This document shows positions 1 to 9,431 of a DNA stretch of 64,000 bases, one piece after another. Position numbers and translations under genes: made by a program. Source of the stretch: Streptomyces sp. QL37 (GTDB lineage: Bacteria; Actinomycetota; Actinomycetes; Streptomycetales; Streptomycetaceae); contig NZ_PTJS01000001.1 of the NCBI RefSeq assembly GCF_002941025.1, forward strand, positions 3,720,001 through 3,784,000. The letters are read 5' to 3'. A model generated the notes under the pieces. It was not told where the DNA came from, did not search any database, and saw nothing but the letters and a program-made list of their open reading frames with translations. Each line of letters starts with the position of its first letter. Positions within the stretch are counted from its first letter, which is position 1.

Positions 1-251
1 GTCGCCGGAATGCTGGCGGCGGCCGTCTCCGCGCCGTGGATCATCGCCTCGCACGGGCACGGCAGTTACCGCCTCCTGCCCCAGCTGGCGAGCATGGCTT
101 CCTCCGGACAGCAGATCAACGTGGTGGCCTCGTTGCTCGGCTGTCCGGAGGAAGCCATGCTCGCCAGCTGGGGCAGGAGGCGGTAACTGCCGTGCCCGTG
201 CGAGGCGATGATCCACGGCGCGGAGACGGCCGCCGCCAGCATTCCGGCGAC
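1..251. repeat. Second nested fold-back at the window edge
   Basis: Bases 1-134 repeat 1356-1489 of the membrane-protein gene in the same orientation. After five unrelated bases (135-139) the sequence turns and continues from 140 as the reverse complement. Thus 1-112 pairs with 140-251 around a 27-base loop. Together with the larger fold-back this gives three copies of the same stretch in plus, minus, plus order. Confidence 0.92.
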
Positions 252-650
252 CATGCCCCAGGCGCACACCGCGAGCAGCGTGGCAGGCATCCGCCGGTTC
301 ACCGGCGGCAGCCTGCGCACGAGCACCAGCGCCCCTGCCACGAAGAACGCGAAGACCGAGGCGAACCGGATCTGCATGCCCGTCTCGTACAGCGAGAGGT
401 AGCGGCGGGGGGCGGCCGAGGCAGGGTCCGCGATGTCCCCCAGCACCCCGGTGCCGAAGCGGACCGAGTCCGGGGGATCGTACGACCACGGCGAGAGCCA
501 TTGCTGGAGATCGGCGACCACCCGGCCGCCGAGCACGTCGGTGGCGCCCTGGAGATGCAGCGCGTTCGCGCCGGCCCCCGCCCACCACAGAAGCGCCGTG
601 AGCAGCACCCCTCCGACCAGCGCCGCTGTCGCCGCGCGTCCGTAAGCCAT
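140..650 (-). pseudogene. Truncated inverted copy of the membrane-protein gene at 957
   Basis: This holds codons 1 to about 170 of the gene at 957-2195 on the opposite strand, starting with the same ATG (648-650) and differing by Asp80 to Ala. The frame then runs through the fold-back junction into antisense sequence, so no complete protein is encoded. It is probably not a separate gene but part of the edge fold-back. Confidence 0.75.
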
Positions 651-1467
651 ATCCCGCCCCCCGAACCCCGAACCCCCGTCGGACGGAAGATTACGGCCCG
701 TCGATCACGCCCGGATCACGGTCGCCGGCAGGTGACGGACCGAAACGCGGGCGTTATGTCTGATTCCGGTGTCCGTGGCTTCCCGATGACGGCTGGGGCA
801 CGGGGGTGGCCCAGCCGTCATCGGGAAGCCACGGACACCGGAATCAGACATAACGCCCGCGTTTCGGTCCGTCACCTGCCGGCGACCGTGATCCGGGCGT
901 GATCGACGGGCCGTAATCTTCCGTCCGACGGGGGTTCGGGGTTCGGGGGGCGGGATATGGCTTACGGACGCGCGGCGACAGCGGCGCTGGTCGGAGGGGT
1001 GCTGCTCACGGCGCTTCTGTGGTGGGCGGGGGCCGGCGCGAACGCGCTGCATCTCCAGGGCGCCACCGACGTGCTCGGCGGCCGGGTGGTCGCCGATCTC
1101 CAGCAATGGCTCTCGCCGTGGTCGTACGATCCCCCGGACTCGGTCCGCTTCGGCACCGGGGTGCTGGGGGACATCGCGGACCCTGCCTCGGCCGACCCCC
1201 GCCGCTACCTCTCGCTGTACGAGACGGGCATGCAGATCCGGTTCGCCTCGGTCTTCGCGTTCTTCGTGGCAGGGGCGCTGGTGCTCGTGCGCAGGCTGCC
1301 GCCGGTGAACCGGCGGATGCCTGCCACGCTGCTCGCGGTGTGCGCCTGGGGCATGGTCGCCGGAATGCTGGCGGCGGCCGTCTCCGCGCCGTGGATCATC
1401 GCCTCGCACGGGCACGGCAGTTACCGCCTCCTGCCCCAGCTGGCGAGCATGGCTTCCTCCGGACAGC
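140..1467. repeat. Large inverted repeat (fold-back), 658-bp arms
   Basis: Positions 140-797 are the reverse complement of 810-1467 around a 12-base loop (798-809); paired positions sum to 1607. Only one mismatch was found by eye, base 412 against 1195, which changes Asp80 to Ala in the copied reading frame. The arms carry the 5' part and about 147 bp of upstream sequence of the membrane-protein gene at 957. Near-perfect identity, tiny loop and position at the window edge fit an assembly or amplification chimera better than an old biological duplication, but the sequence alone cannot decide. Confidence 0.93.
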
Positions 1468-2195
1468 AGATCAACGTGGTGGCCTCGTTCGGCGCGGCAG
1501 TCGTCACCGTGCTCGTGGCCCGGATCGCCGCCAAGGACGCCGGCCCACTGCCCCCGGCAGTCGTTCCGGTACGGGCGGCCCGCCTGGCCGCGACCACCGG
1601 CACCGCCGTGGTCGCCGTCTCCTTGCTGGTCCTCTCCTACGAGTCCGTCGCGGCGTCCATCCAGCGGGTCACCCTCTCCGGCGGGCTGCTCTCCGAGCCG
1701 GGCGACCTGCTCCGCACATGGCTGCTGCTCGGCGGCTGGAACGCCCCGGCGGCCGGTCCCCTCGGCCTCTGGTTCCTGTACCGCCTCGCCGACGTGCTGC
1801 TGCTCGCCGTGGTGTGGTGGGCGCTGCGGCTGCTGCCCGTCCTGCTGACCCGGGCCACCGTGCCGGCGATGGCGGCCGGCGGGGTCTGCGCGACGGTCGT
1901 CGGGCTGCTGGCGGCCCAGCTGTTCCAGTTCGCGGTGGTCGGAGCGGACTCGGGCCCGCGGTGGGGCCGGCAGTACCTGACCGGCGCTCTCGGCGGTCAC
2001 GTCCCCGCCGCCCTGACCTGGGGCCTCCTGGCGGGCCTCACCGCCGTCGTGACCTTCCGGCTGGCCGGAGGCCGTGCGGAGGGCGCGGAGCCCGTGCTCC
2101 CCGTCCCGCCCCTCGCGCCGACGCCCGCGGATCCGCCGGAGCGGCCCGTGGATGACCGCGGCCCCCGTCCGGTCTCGCCGGGCGGGGGCCGCTGA
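957..2195 (+). CDS. Multi-pass membrane protein of unknown function
   Basis: The 412-residue product has about eight hydrophobic segments (near residues 7-25, 93-112, 120-142, 177-192, 212-230, 282-303, 306-328, 345-366). Between the first two lies a roughly 65-residue extracytoplasmic loop, and the protein ends in a proline-rich cytoplasmic-looking tail. I recognise no enzymatic or transporter motif; it resembles conserved hypothetical Streptomyces integral membrane proteins. The ATG is preceded by G-rich sequence rather than a clear Shine-Dalgarno. Everything upstream of the start is the fold-back, so the native promoter cannot be read. It converges with the penicillin-binding protein gene, leaving 17 bp between the stops. 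Confidence 0.8.
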   Translation: MAYGRAATAALVGGVLLTALLWWAGAGANALHLQGATDVLGGRVVADLQQWLSPWSYDPPDSVRFGTGVLGDIADPASADPRRYLSLYETGMQIRFASVFAFFVAGALVLVRRLPPVNRRMPATLLAVCAWGMVAGMLAAAVSAPWIIASHGHGSYRLLPQLASMASSGQQINVVASFGAAVVTVLVARIAAKDAGPLPPAVVPVRAARLAATTGTAVVAVSLLVLSYESVAASIQRVTLSGGLLSEPGDLLRTWLLLGGWNAPAAGPLGLWFLYRLADVLLLAVVWWALRLLPVLLTRATVPAMAAGGVCATVVGLLAAQLFQFAVVGADSGPRWGRQYLTGALGGHVPAALTWGLLAGLTAVVTFRLAGGRAEGAEPVLPVPPLAPTPADPPERPVDDRGPRPVSPGGGR

Positions 2196-2212
2196 TGCCA
2201 GGGAGGTCCGGG

Positions 2213-3697
2213 TTACTTCGCGAGGACCGCCTTCATGACGTCCTTCGCGATCGGGCCGCCCAGGCCGCCGCCGGAGATGTCCGAGCGGGAGATGTCCATC
2301 GCCGTCGGGTCGATGAAGACCGCCACCGCGACGGACCGGCCGTCGGCGTTCTTGCCGTACGACACGAACCAGCCGTACGGCACCTCCTTGCTGACGTCGT
2401 CACCCCGCTGGGCCGTACCCGTCTTGCCGCCCACCGTCACCCCGTCGATCAGGGCACGCTTCGCACTGCCCTCCTTGGCGGTGAACTCCATCATTTCCTG
2501 GACCTTCTTCGCCGTCTCCTCGGAGACCGCCTCGCTCTTCTGCTGCGGGCTGTGCTCCTCCAGGATGGACAGGTCCGGCCCCTGCAGCTTGTCGACGATG
2601 TACGGCTGCATCAGCTTGCCGTCGTTGGCGAGGGCCGCCGTGACCATCGCCATCTGCATCGGGGTGCTCGTGAGGCTGCCCTGGCCCATGCCGGTGAGGG
2701 CGGTGCCGGGCTTGTCGAGCTTCTCGGGGTAGAGGCTCTTGGTGGCGAGCATGTCGCCGAAGGCCTCCGAGTAGACGTCCGCGTTGAAGCCGAACTTCTC
2801 GGCCGTCTCGCGCATCCCCTTGTCGCCCACCTTGAGGGCGGCGTCCAGGAAGACGTTGTTGCAGGAGTACTGCATGGCCGTCTTCATCGATGCCTTGTTG
2901 CAGACCGCGTCGCCGGCCTCGCTGCTGATCTTGCTCGACGACAGCGGCAGCGGGTAGGGCGAGACCGCGTCGGTACGGGCGTCGACGTCCGTGACGACGC
3001 CGTGCTCCAGGGCGGCGGCAGCCGTGAGGATCTTGAAGGTGGAGCCGGGCGGGAAGGTCTCGCGAAGCGGCCGGTTGGCCAGCGGCTTGCCCTTGTCGTC
3101 GACCAGGGCCTGGAACTTGTCGCCCTCCTTGAAGGAGTTGCCGGCGAAGACCGAGGGGTCGTACGAGGGTGTCGAGACCAGGGCGAGGACCTTGCCGGTC
3201 GACGGTTCGAGGGCGACGACGGCGCCCCGGGCGTCCAGGTCGGTCAGGCCCTTGTAGGCCGCCTCCTGCGCCTCCGGGTCGATGGTGGTGATCACATCGC
3301 CACCGCGCCGCTCCTCACCGGTGAGGATGTCCTTGGCGTGCCGGAAGGCGAAGCGCTCGTCCTGGCCGCTGAGGATGCTGTCGTACGTGTTCTCCAGGAG
3401 GGACATGCCCTGCGCCTGGGAGGCGTAGCCGGTGACGGGGGCGTACATCGCGCCCTGCTTGAACGTCCGCTGGTACTTGAAGTCGGTCCCCTCGACCTCC
3501 TTCGACCCCGTGATCGCCTTGCCGCCCACGATGATGTCCCCACGCGGGGTGGCGAACTGGGTGATCTTGACCCGGCGGTTGTGCTCGTGGGTGGCCAGCT
3601 CCTCGCTCTGCGCGTACTGGAGCCAGTTGGTCCGTATCAGCAGGGCCAGCATCAGCAGCCCGCAGAAAATCGCTATGTGCCGCAACGGCCTGTTCAT
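2213..3697 (-). CDS. Class B penicillin-binding protein (PBP2/PbpA-like transpeptidase)
   Basis: This 494-residue protein is a cell-wall D,D-transpeptidase anchored by one N-terminal membrane segment (about residues 7-23) with its catalytic domain outside the membrane. A dimerisation region precedes the transpeptidase domain. All three penicillin-binding motifs are visible: S219-x-x-K in PPGSTFK, SCN in a QYSCNN context, and KTG in GGKTGTAQ. I chose the ATG at 3697 (MNRPLRH) because 17 upstream codons look non-coding. No ftsW/rodA partner lies beside it, so it may act in sporulation or as a paralogue of the pbpA beside ftsW. The family call is secure; the process it serves is inferred. Confidence 0.92.
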   Translation of the reverse strand: MNRPLRHIAIFCGLLMLALLIRTNWLQYAQSEELATHEHNRRVKITQFATPRGDIIVGGKAITGSKEVEGTDFKYQRTFKQGAMYAPVTGYASQAQGMSLLENTYDSILSGQDERFAFRHAKDILTGEERRGGDVITTIDPEAQEAAYKGLTDLDARGAVVALEPSTGKVLALVSTPSYDPSVFAGNSFKEGDKFQALVDDKGKPLANRPLRETFPPGSTFKILTAAAALEHGVVTDVDARTDAVSPYPLPLSSSKISSEAGDAVCNKASMKTAMQYSCNNVFLDAALKVGDKGMRETAEKFGFNADVYSEAFGDMLATKSLYPEKLDKPGTALTGMGQGSLTSTPMQMAMVTAALANDGKLMQPYIVDKLQGPDLSILEEHSPQQKSEAVSEETAKKVQEMMEFTAKEGSAKRALIDGVTVGGKTGTAQRGDDVSKEVPYGWFVSYGKNADGRSVAVAVFIDPTAMDISRSDISGGGLGGPIAKDVMKAVLAK

Positions 3698-3831
3698 CGT
3701 GCTCCCGCTCCCAGGCAGCCGAGCACACACGCACACGGGCCGCACCATCGATGTCCGGAGGTGATAGATGCGATTTTAGCGTCGATGGTTGCACGGGAGG
3801 TCACGGCCGACGGCTTCCGGGCCACCGGTCC

Positions 3832-4677
3832 TCACAGATGGGCGGCGTACGCGTCCAGGGCGCGCAGCACCTCCGCCTCCCCCGCCGGGGGCAGTTGCAG
3901 GACGACCTCGTCCACACCGAGATCCGCGTAGTACGCCAGCTTTCCCGGGGAGGGCCGGACGGCGTAGGGCACCACCTGGAGCTGCTCCGGGTCGCGGCCG
4001 GCCTCCTCCCAGGCCGCGCGCAGCTTCGGCACGGACTCCGACAGCCCGCGCCCGCCGATGGGCAGCCAGCCGTCCGCGTCCTGGGCGATCCGCGCGAACA
4101 GCTTCGGTCCCGCCGCCCCGCCGATGAGGGTGCGCGGGCCGTTCACCGGGCCGCGCGGCGCCTGCACCGGCTTCGGGTAGGCGTGGCTCGCCCGGACCGA
4201 GCCGAACTCACCCTCGTACGCGGTAGGTTCGTCCGCCCAGAGGGCGCGCATCAGGGCCAGCCGCTCGCTGCCGAGGGCGCGCCGGGTCGACCACTCCACG
4301 CCGTGGTCGGCGGCTTCCTCCACGTTCCAGCCGAAGCCGACGCCGAGCGTGAACCTGCCGCCGGAGAGGTGGTCGAGCGTGGCGGCCTGCTTCGCCAGGT
4401 CGATGGGGTCGTGCTGGGCGATCAGCGTGATGCCGGTGCCGAGTGCCAGCCGTTCGGTGACGGCGGCCGCCTGCCCCAGGGCGACGAAGGGGTCGAGGGT
4501 GCGGCCGTACTCGGGCGGCAGTTCACCGCCCGCCGGATACGGGGTCTCCCGGCTCACGGGGATGTGGGTGTGCTCGGGCAGATACAGCCCGGCGAACCCC
4601 CGCTGTTCCAGCTCGCGAGCGAGCCGGACCGGCGTGATCGTCTCGTCGGTGAGGAAGATCGTTGTGGCGATCCGCAT
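3832..4677 (-). CDS. LLM-class F420-dependent oxidoreductase
   Basis: The 281-residue product has the luciferase-like monooxygenase fold. It opens with a strand ending in TTIF, carries the family sequence YLPEHTHIP, then GTGITLIAQ and LGVGFGWN typical of TIM-barrel LLM proteins that use reduced F420 or flavin. It matches the TIGR03619-type actinobacterial subgroup in length and order. The ATG at 4677 follows GGAGGT at good spacing, so a longer upstream frame was rejected. Substrate is unknown. It stands alone between the penicillin-binding protein and the permease, all on the minus strand. Confidence 0.88.
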   Translation of the reverse strand: MRIATTIFLTDETITPVRLARELEQRGFAGLYLPEHTHIPVSRETPYPAGGELPPEYGRTLDPFVALGQAAAVTERLALGTGITLIAQHDPIDLAKQAATLDHLSGGRFTLGVGFGWNVEEAADHGVEWSTRRALGSERLALMRALWADEPTAYEGEFGSVRASHAYPKPVQAPRGPVNGPRTLIGGAAGPKLFARIAQDADGWLPIGGRGLSESVPKLRAAWEEAGRDPEQLQVVPYAVRPSPGKLAYYADLGVDEVVLQLPPAGEAEVLRALDAYAAHL

Positions 4678-4755
4678 GCGAGGCACCTCCGTCGTCGTCC
4701 GTGACGGTCCCAACGTATGCCGTGCGGCGGGTGAATCGGAGCCTCGCGAGGCGAT

Positions 4756-6324
4756 TCAGTCCCGCACGACCAGCGCAGGGGTCTCCTTCGTCAGCACCTC
4801 GCCGCGGAAGAACGCCGGGCCCCGGCGCCGCATGGCCTCCATCAGCACCACACCGAGCAGCAGCAGCCCGACACCGATGACGAAGACGGAGCCGACGCCG
4901 AACACGGAGGACCCCGAGCCGTACGCCGGGTCCCACATGTCGTACAGGGTCTTGCCGAAGACCGCCGTGAGCAGGATGCCGCCGACGACCGGGAACAGGC
5001 CCTTGAAGACGAGGTCGCGGGCGGACCGGGTGAGATCGGCGCGGAAGTACCAGGCGCAGGCGAAGGCCGTGAGCGCGTAGTAGAAGCAGATCATCAGGCC
5101 GAGCGCGTAGATCGTGTCGACCAGGACGTGCTCGCTGACCAGGGTCATCACCGTGTAGAACACCCCGGTCGCGACACCCGCGACGACCGTGGCCCTGCCG
5201 GGGGTACGGAAGCGCGGGTGGACCCTGGCGTAGGAGGCGGGCAGGGCCTCGTACGCCGCCATCGCCAGGACCGTGCGCGCCACCGGGATGAAGGTGGTCT
5301 GGAGGCTCGCGGCGGCCGAGGCCAGCACGGCGACGAAGAGCAGGATGCCGAGACCGGGGCCCATGACGGGGCCGGCCAGGGCGGCGAAGACGTTGTCGGA
5401 GGTGTCCGGGTTCGCGAGACCCAGCCCCGAGCCGCCGGTGCCGACGGCCATCTGGGCGGCGATGCCGGTGGCGAGGTAGGAGCCGACCAGGACGACCATC
5501 GCGATGAGTGCGGCGCGGCCGGGGGTCTTCTCGCTGCCGGTGGTCTCCTCGTTGGCGGTGAGACAGGTGTCCCAGCCCCAGAACATGAAGATGGAGAGGG
5601 AGAGCCCTGCAGTGAAGGCACCGAAGGACTGGACGGCGAACGGGTTCAGCCAGGACCAGGAGAAGGCCGTCGAGGTCGCGGCGAAGTCGCCGTCGGCCGC
5701 CTTCCGCACGGCCATCGCGACGAACACCGCGAGGACCACGAGCTGGAGGGCGACGAGGGTGTACTGGAGGCCCTTGGTGGCCGTCATCCCCCGGTAGCTG
5801 ATCGCCGTGGCCACGGCGATCAGGAGGAGGCACGTGAGGATGTGGACGGGCTTGCTGTCGTCCAGGGCGGCGACCTCCCCGCTGCCGGTGATCTCGCCGG
5901 CGAGCAGCCAGAAGTAGGAGGTGGCGACGCCCGCGAGGTTCGACAGGACGATGATCGTGGCGATCACCAGCCCCCAGCCGCACATCCAGCCCAGGCGCGG
6001 CCCGAAGGCCTTCACCGTCCAGGTGAACGAGGTGCCGCAGTCCGGCACGGCCTTGTTGAGCTCGCGGTAGGCGAAGGCGACCAGCAGCATCGGGAGGAAC
6101 CCGGCCAGGAAAACGGCGGGCATCTGCACGCCGACCTCACCGGCGGTGGAGCCGAGGGTGGAGGTCAGGCAGTACACCGGGGCGACGGTCGAGATGCCGA
6201 GCACGGCGCTGCCCATCAGGCCGACCGAGTTCCCGCCGAGCCCCTTCTCGCGTACGCCGCCGTCGGCCGGGGCGCTTCCCCGTACCGTGTCTCCGGCCTG
6301 TGGCCGCGCGTCCAGCTCAGTCAT
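4756..6324 (-). CDS. APC-family amino acid/polyamine permease
   Basis: A 522-residue protein with about twelve to thirteen hydrophobic helices over nearly its full length. The first helix region reads LGISTVAPVYCLT, the unwound-helix pattern of APC-superfamily transporters, and CGTSFTWTVKAFG marks helix 3. It should import an amino acid or amine by proton or substrate exchange; which one cannot be read. The start is uncertain: ATG 6324 (MTELDARP) is chosen by family sense, but an in-frame ATG at 6354 is also possible and neither has a strong ribosome site. An inverted repeat GAGAC-6-GTCTC lies upstream at about 6366-6381. Confidence 0.88.
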   Translation of the reverse strand: MTELDARPQAGDTVRGSAPADGGVREKGLGGNSVGLMGSAVLGISTVAPVYCLTSTLGSTAGEVGVQMPAVFLAGFLPMLLVAFAYRELNKAVPDCGTSFTWTVKAFGPRLGWMCGWGLVIATIIVLSNLAGVATSYFWLLAGEITGSGEVAALDDSKPVHILTCLLLIAVATAISYRGMTATKGLQYTLVALQLVVLAVFVAMAVRKAADGDFAATSTAFSWSWLNPFAVQSFGAFTAGLSLSIFMFWGWDTCLTANEETTGSEKTPGRAALIAMVVLVGSYLATGIAAQMAVGTGGSGLGLANPDTSDNVFAALAGPVMGPGLGILLFVAVLASAAASLQTTFIPVARTVLAMAAYEALPASYARVHPRFRTPGRATVVAGVATGVFYTVMTLVSEHVLVDTIYALGLMICFYYALTAFACAWYFRADLTRSARDLVFKGLFPVVGGILLTAVFGKTLYDMWDPAYGSGSSVFGVGSVFVIGVGLLLLGVVLMEAMRRRGPAFFRGEVLTKETPALVVRD

Positions 6325-6547
6325 GGAGAGGACGCTATGCGCTGCGATTTCCATATCCGGAGGATGAGACTCCGACGTCTCACCCTTGATTACCAACGCA
6401 CCAGCGGGACTTGAGCCCACACATCGAAAGCCTCAGGTGAACACGGCCTTGCATTCACTGGCCCTGGAGAGGGCGAGCGGGCGTACGGGAATCGCACCCC
6501 CGTCCATTTTGTGGTGATTCAAAATTTGTCCGTCGCCTGCCCGGGCC

Positions 6548-7291
6548 CTAGAGGACGCCCCCGTTGGCGCGGATGTTCTGTCCGGTGACCCAGCGCCCGT
6601 CCGGGCCGGCGAGGAAGGCGATGACGTCCGCCACGTCCTCCGGCTGCCCCAGGCGTCCCAGCGAGGTCATCGCGACCGCCCTCTCCAGGCCCTGGGGTGT
6701 GTTGGCCGACCTCAGGAGGTCGGTGTCGGTGGCCCCGGGCGAGACGGTGTTGACCGTGATGCCCCGGGCCCCCAGCTCGCGCGAAGCGACCAGGGTGAGC
6801 TGTTCGAGGGCGCCCTTGCTCGCGGCGTACGGGGCGTTCCCGGGGGCGGGGAGGACGGTGTTCAGCGTGGACACGCTCACGATGCTCCCGCCGTCGCGCA
6901 TGTGCCTGGCCGCGTAACGGATCGCGAGGAACACCGACTTGGCGTTCACGGCCATGACCCGGTCGAAGTCGGCCTCCTCCGTCTCGGCCAGGGGCACGAC
7001 GGCGGTGAGCGTGGCGGCGTTGTTCACCAGGATGTCCAGGCCGCCGAAGCGCCCGCGCGCGGCCTCCAGCAGCTCCTCGGCGGCACCGGGCGCGGCGAGG
7101 TCCAGCCGGAGAGCGGTGGCGGTGCCTTCCTCCCGCTCCGCCGGCCGCACGACCTCGTCCGCGGCCTCCTCGTTCCGCGCGTAGTTGAAGACCACGTCCG
7201 CCCCGTCCCGCGCGAGGCGCAGGACGACGGCCCGCCCGATGCCTCGCGAACCGCCGGTGACGACAGCCGTCCTGCCCTTGAGCACCGCCAT
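6548..7291 (-). CDS. SDR-family oxidoreductase (FabG-like)
   Basis: The 247-residue protein is a classical short-chain dehydrogenase. It has the cofactor glycine motif TGGSRGIG near residue 13, NNAA near residue 90, a catalytic serine in VSVSTLN, the YAASK tyrosine-lysine pair and the C-terminal NGGVL. It probably reduces a ketone or oxidises an alcohol with NAD(P)(H); the substrate is unknown. A GC-rich gap of about 100 bp separates it from the acyl-CoA synthetase gene upstream on the same strand, so co-transcription is possible but not shown. Confidence 0.9.
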   Translation of the reverse strand: MAVLKGRTAVVTGGSRGIGRAVVLRLARDGADVVFNYARNEEAADEVVRPAEREEGTATALRLDLAAPGAAEELLEAARGRFGGLDILVNNAATLTAVVPLAETEEADFDRVMAVNAKSVFLAIRYAARHMRDGGSIVSVSTLNTVLPAPGNAPYAASKGALEQLTLVASRELGARGITVNTVSPGATDTDLLRSANTPQGLERAVAMTSLGRLGQPEDVADVIAFLAGPDGRWVTGQNIRANGGVL

Positions 7292-7390
7292 GATTCCTCC
7301 GCTCCGCGGGTGTTCCTGTCCGTGGGATCAGCACAGCTATACCGTCCGGCCGCCCCCGGAAGCGTCACCCGGCGGAGCGAGGCGGCCCCG

Positions 7391-9313
7391 CTACCCCTTG
7401 CGGTACAGCTCCTCGATCTCCGCGTCGAAGTCCCGGATGATCGCGTCGCGCTTCAGCTTCAGCGACGGGGTGAGGTGTCCGCTCTCCTCGGTGAAGTCCT
7501 TCGGCAGGACCGTGAACTTGCGGATGGACTCGGCGCGCGAGACCAGCCGGTTGGCCTCGTCCACCGCGCGCTGCAGTGCGGCGCGCAGCTCCTCGTCCTC
7601 GACGAGCTCGCGCAGGGGGACGTCCTCCTTCTTCCGCATCCGGCGCCAGTGCGCGAGGCCGTCCGGTTCCAGGGTGATCAGGGCGCTGATGAACGACCTG
7701 TTGTCGCCCACGACCATGCACTGACTGACCAGGGGATGGGCCCGCAGCCAGTCCTCCAGCGGGGCGGGGGTGACGTTCTTCCCGCCGGACGTGATGATGA
7801 TGTCCTTCTTGCGGCCGGTGATCGTGAGGTAGCCGTCCTCGTCCAGTGCTCCCAGGTCGCCCGTCGCGAACCAGCCGTCCTCCAGATGCGGCGTGGCCTC
7901 ACCGCGCTCGGTGTCCCAGTAGCCCCGGAAGACCTGGCCCCCGCTGAGCAGCACCTCGCCGTCGTCCGCGATCCGCACGGCGGTGCCCGGCAGCGGCCAT
8001 CCCACCGTGCCCAGGCGGGGCTTGAGCGGCGGGGTGACCGTGGCGGCGGCGGTGGTCTCGGTCAGGCCGTAGCCCTCGAAGATCTGCATGCCGGCCCCCG
8101 CGTAGAACGCGGCGAGCCTGCGCCCCAGCGGGGAGCCGCCGCAGATCGCGTACCGGACGTGGCCGCCCAGCGCGGCCCGGATGCGCCGGTAGACCAGCGG
8201 GTCGTAGAGGGCGCGGGCGGCGCGGAGCCCCAGACCGGGGCCGGGGCCCGTGCCGTGCTCGGCGGCCTCGACCGCCTCGCCGTAGCGCCGAGCGATCCGG
8301 GCCGCACGGTCGAAGGACGAGGCGCGGCCCATCTTCTCGGCGGTGGCCCGGCCGGTGTTGAAGACCTTCTCCAGGACGTACGGGATGGCCAGCAGGAACG
8401 ACGGCTTGAATCCTGCCAGGTCCGCGAGCAGGTCCTCGGTCCGGATGGACGGCGCGTGCCCGAGCCGCACCCGCGCGCGCATGCAGCCGATCGCGACCAT
8501 CCGGCCGAAGACATGCGAGAGGGGGAGGAACAGGAGAGTGGACGCCGGGTACTTGGAGACCGACTTGAAGACCGGGTGGAGCAGCTCGATGGCGTTGTCG
8601 ACCTCGGCGAAGAAGTTCCCGTGGCTCAGGACGCAGCCCTTGGGCCGGCCCGTGGTGCCGGAGGTGTAGATGAGGGTGGCGGGGCTGTCCGGTTCCAGGG
8701 CGCTCCGGCGGGCGGTGACGGCCGCGTCGGGTACGTCCTTGCCGAGGGTCTTCAGCCGGCCGATCGCGCCCGTGTCGAACTGCCACAGATGGGCGAGGTC
8801 CCCGAGCTGCTGCCGCTCCTGGCTGACCAGCCGGCCCTGCTCCTTCGTCTCCACGGCACAGGCGACGGCCCCGGAGTCCTGGAGGATCCAGCGCGTCTGG
8901 AAGGCGGACGAGGTGGGGTAGATGGGCACGGTGACCAGCCCGGCCGCCCAGGAGGCGAAGTCGAGCAGCGTCCACTCGTAGGTCGTACGGGCCATGATCG
9001 CGACCCGGTCACCGCTCTGGAGCCCCTCCGCCATCAGGCCCTTGGCGACGGCCAGGACCTCGGCCGCGAACTCGGCGGCGGTCACGTCCTGCCAGCCGCC
9101 GTCGGCCTGCTTGCGGCTGAGGACCGCCTCGGCCGGAGCCTCCCGGGCGTTGTCGAAGGGGATCTCGGCGAGCGAGCCGCGTCGCACGGCCGGCGCGAGC
9201 GGCGGCACGGAGACCTCCCGTACGGAGCCGTCGGCCGCCCTGACCTTGGTCGGCTCGACCAGGACCGGGACGGTGGGCGTGGTGGGTACGGCGGCGGGGG
9301 CGGGCGTGGTCAC
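7391..9313 (-). CDS. Long-chain fatty acid-CoA ligase (FadD15-like)
   Basis: The 640-residue product belongs to the AMP-binding acyl-CoA synthetases, which activate fatty acids with ATP and CoA through an acyl-adenylate. It has the P-loop-like YTSGTTGRPKG motif, the GYGLTETT adenine-binding motif, TGDLGALDEDGYL, and the hinge/catalytic GRKKDIIITSGGKN segment. Its length matches bacterial FACS proteins of 600-640 residues. The GTG at 9313 is preceded by GAGGAG. It is followed upstream by the thiolase gene on the same strand, pointing to fatty-acid activation and breakdown or remodelling. Confidence 0.93.
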   Translation of the reverse strand: MTTPAPAAVPTTPTVPVLVEPTKVRAADGSVREVSVPPLAPAVRRGSLAEIPFDNAREAPAEAVLSRKQADGGWQDVTAAEFAAEVLAVAKGLMAEGLQSGDRVAIMARTTYEWTLLDFASWAAGLVTVPIYPTSSAFQTRWILQDSGAVACAVETKEQGRLVSQERQQLGDLAHLWQFDTGAIGRLKTLGKDVPDAAVTARRSALEPDSPATLIYTSGTTGRPKGCVLSHGNFFAEVDNAIELLHPVFKSVSKYPASTLLFLPLSHVFGRMVAIGCMRARVRLGHAPSIRTEDLLADLAGFKPSFLLAIPYVLEKVFNTGRATAEKMGRASSFDRAARIARRYGEAVEAAEHGTGPGPGLGLRAARALYDPLVYRRIRAALGGHVRYAICGGSPLGRRLAAFYAGAGMQIFEGYGLTETTAAATVTPPLKPRLGTVGWPLPGTAVRIADDGEVLLSGGQVFRGYWDTERGEATPHLEDGWFATGDLGALDEDGYLTITGRKKDIIITSGGKNVTPAPLEDWLRAHPLVSQCMVVGDNRSFISALITLEPDGLAHWRRMRKKEDVPLRELVEDEELRAALQRAVDEANRLVSRAESIRKFTVLPKDFTEESGHLTPSLKLKRDAIIRDFDAEIEELYRKG

Positions 9314-9431
9314 GAGCGGCTCCTCGACGTGTGGTCCGGCGCCGGGCCCCGTCCCTGGGGTCCGGCGCCGAGGCGGCTGCTGGGTGCGCGGGGTCGTTCT
9401 CGTACGGATGGCGGCTGAGGGGGACCGCGGT

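Noticed and set aside
36..902. Chimeric frames reading through the fold-back
   Set aside because: They exist only because of the inverted junctions and have no independent family signature.
1..1467. Terminal inverted repeat or telomere of a linear Streptomyces chromosome
   Set aside because: The repeat holds part of an ordinary gene and its promoter, lacks the multiple short telomeric palindromes, and core genes lie close by. An artefact or local fold-back fits better.
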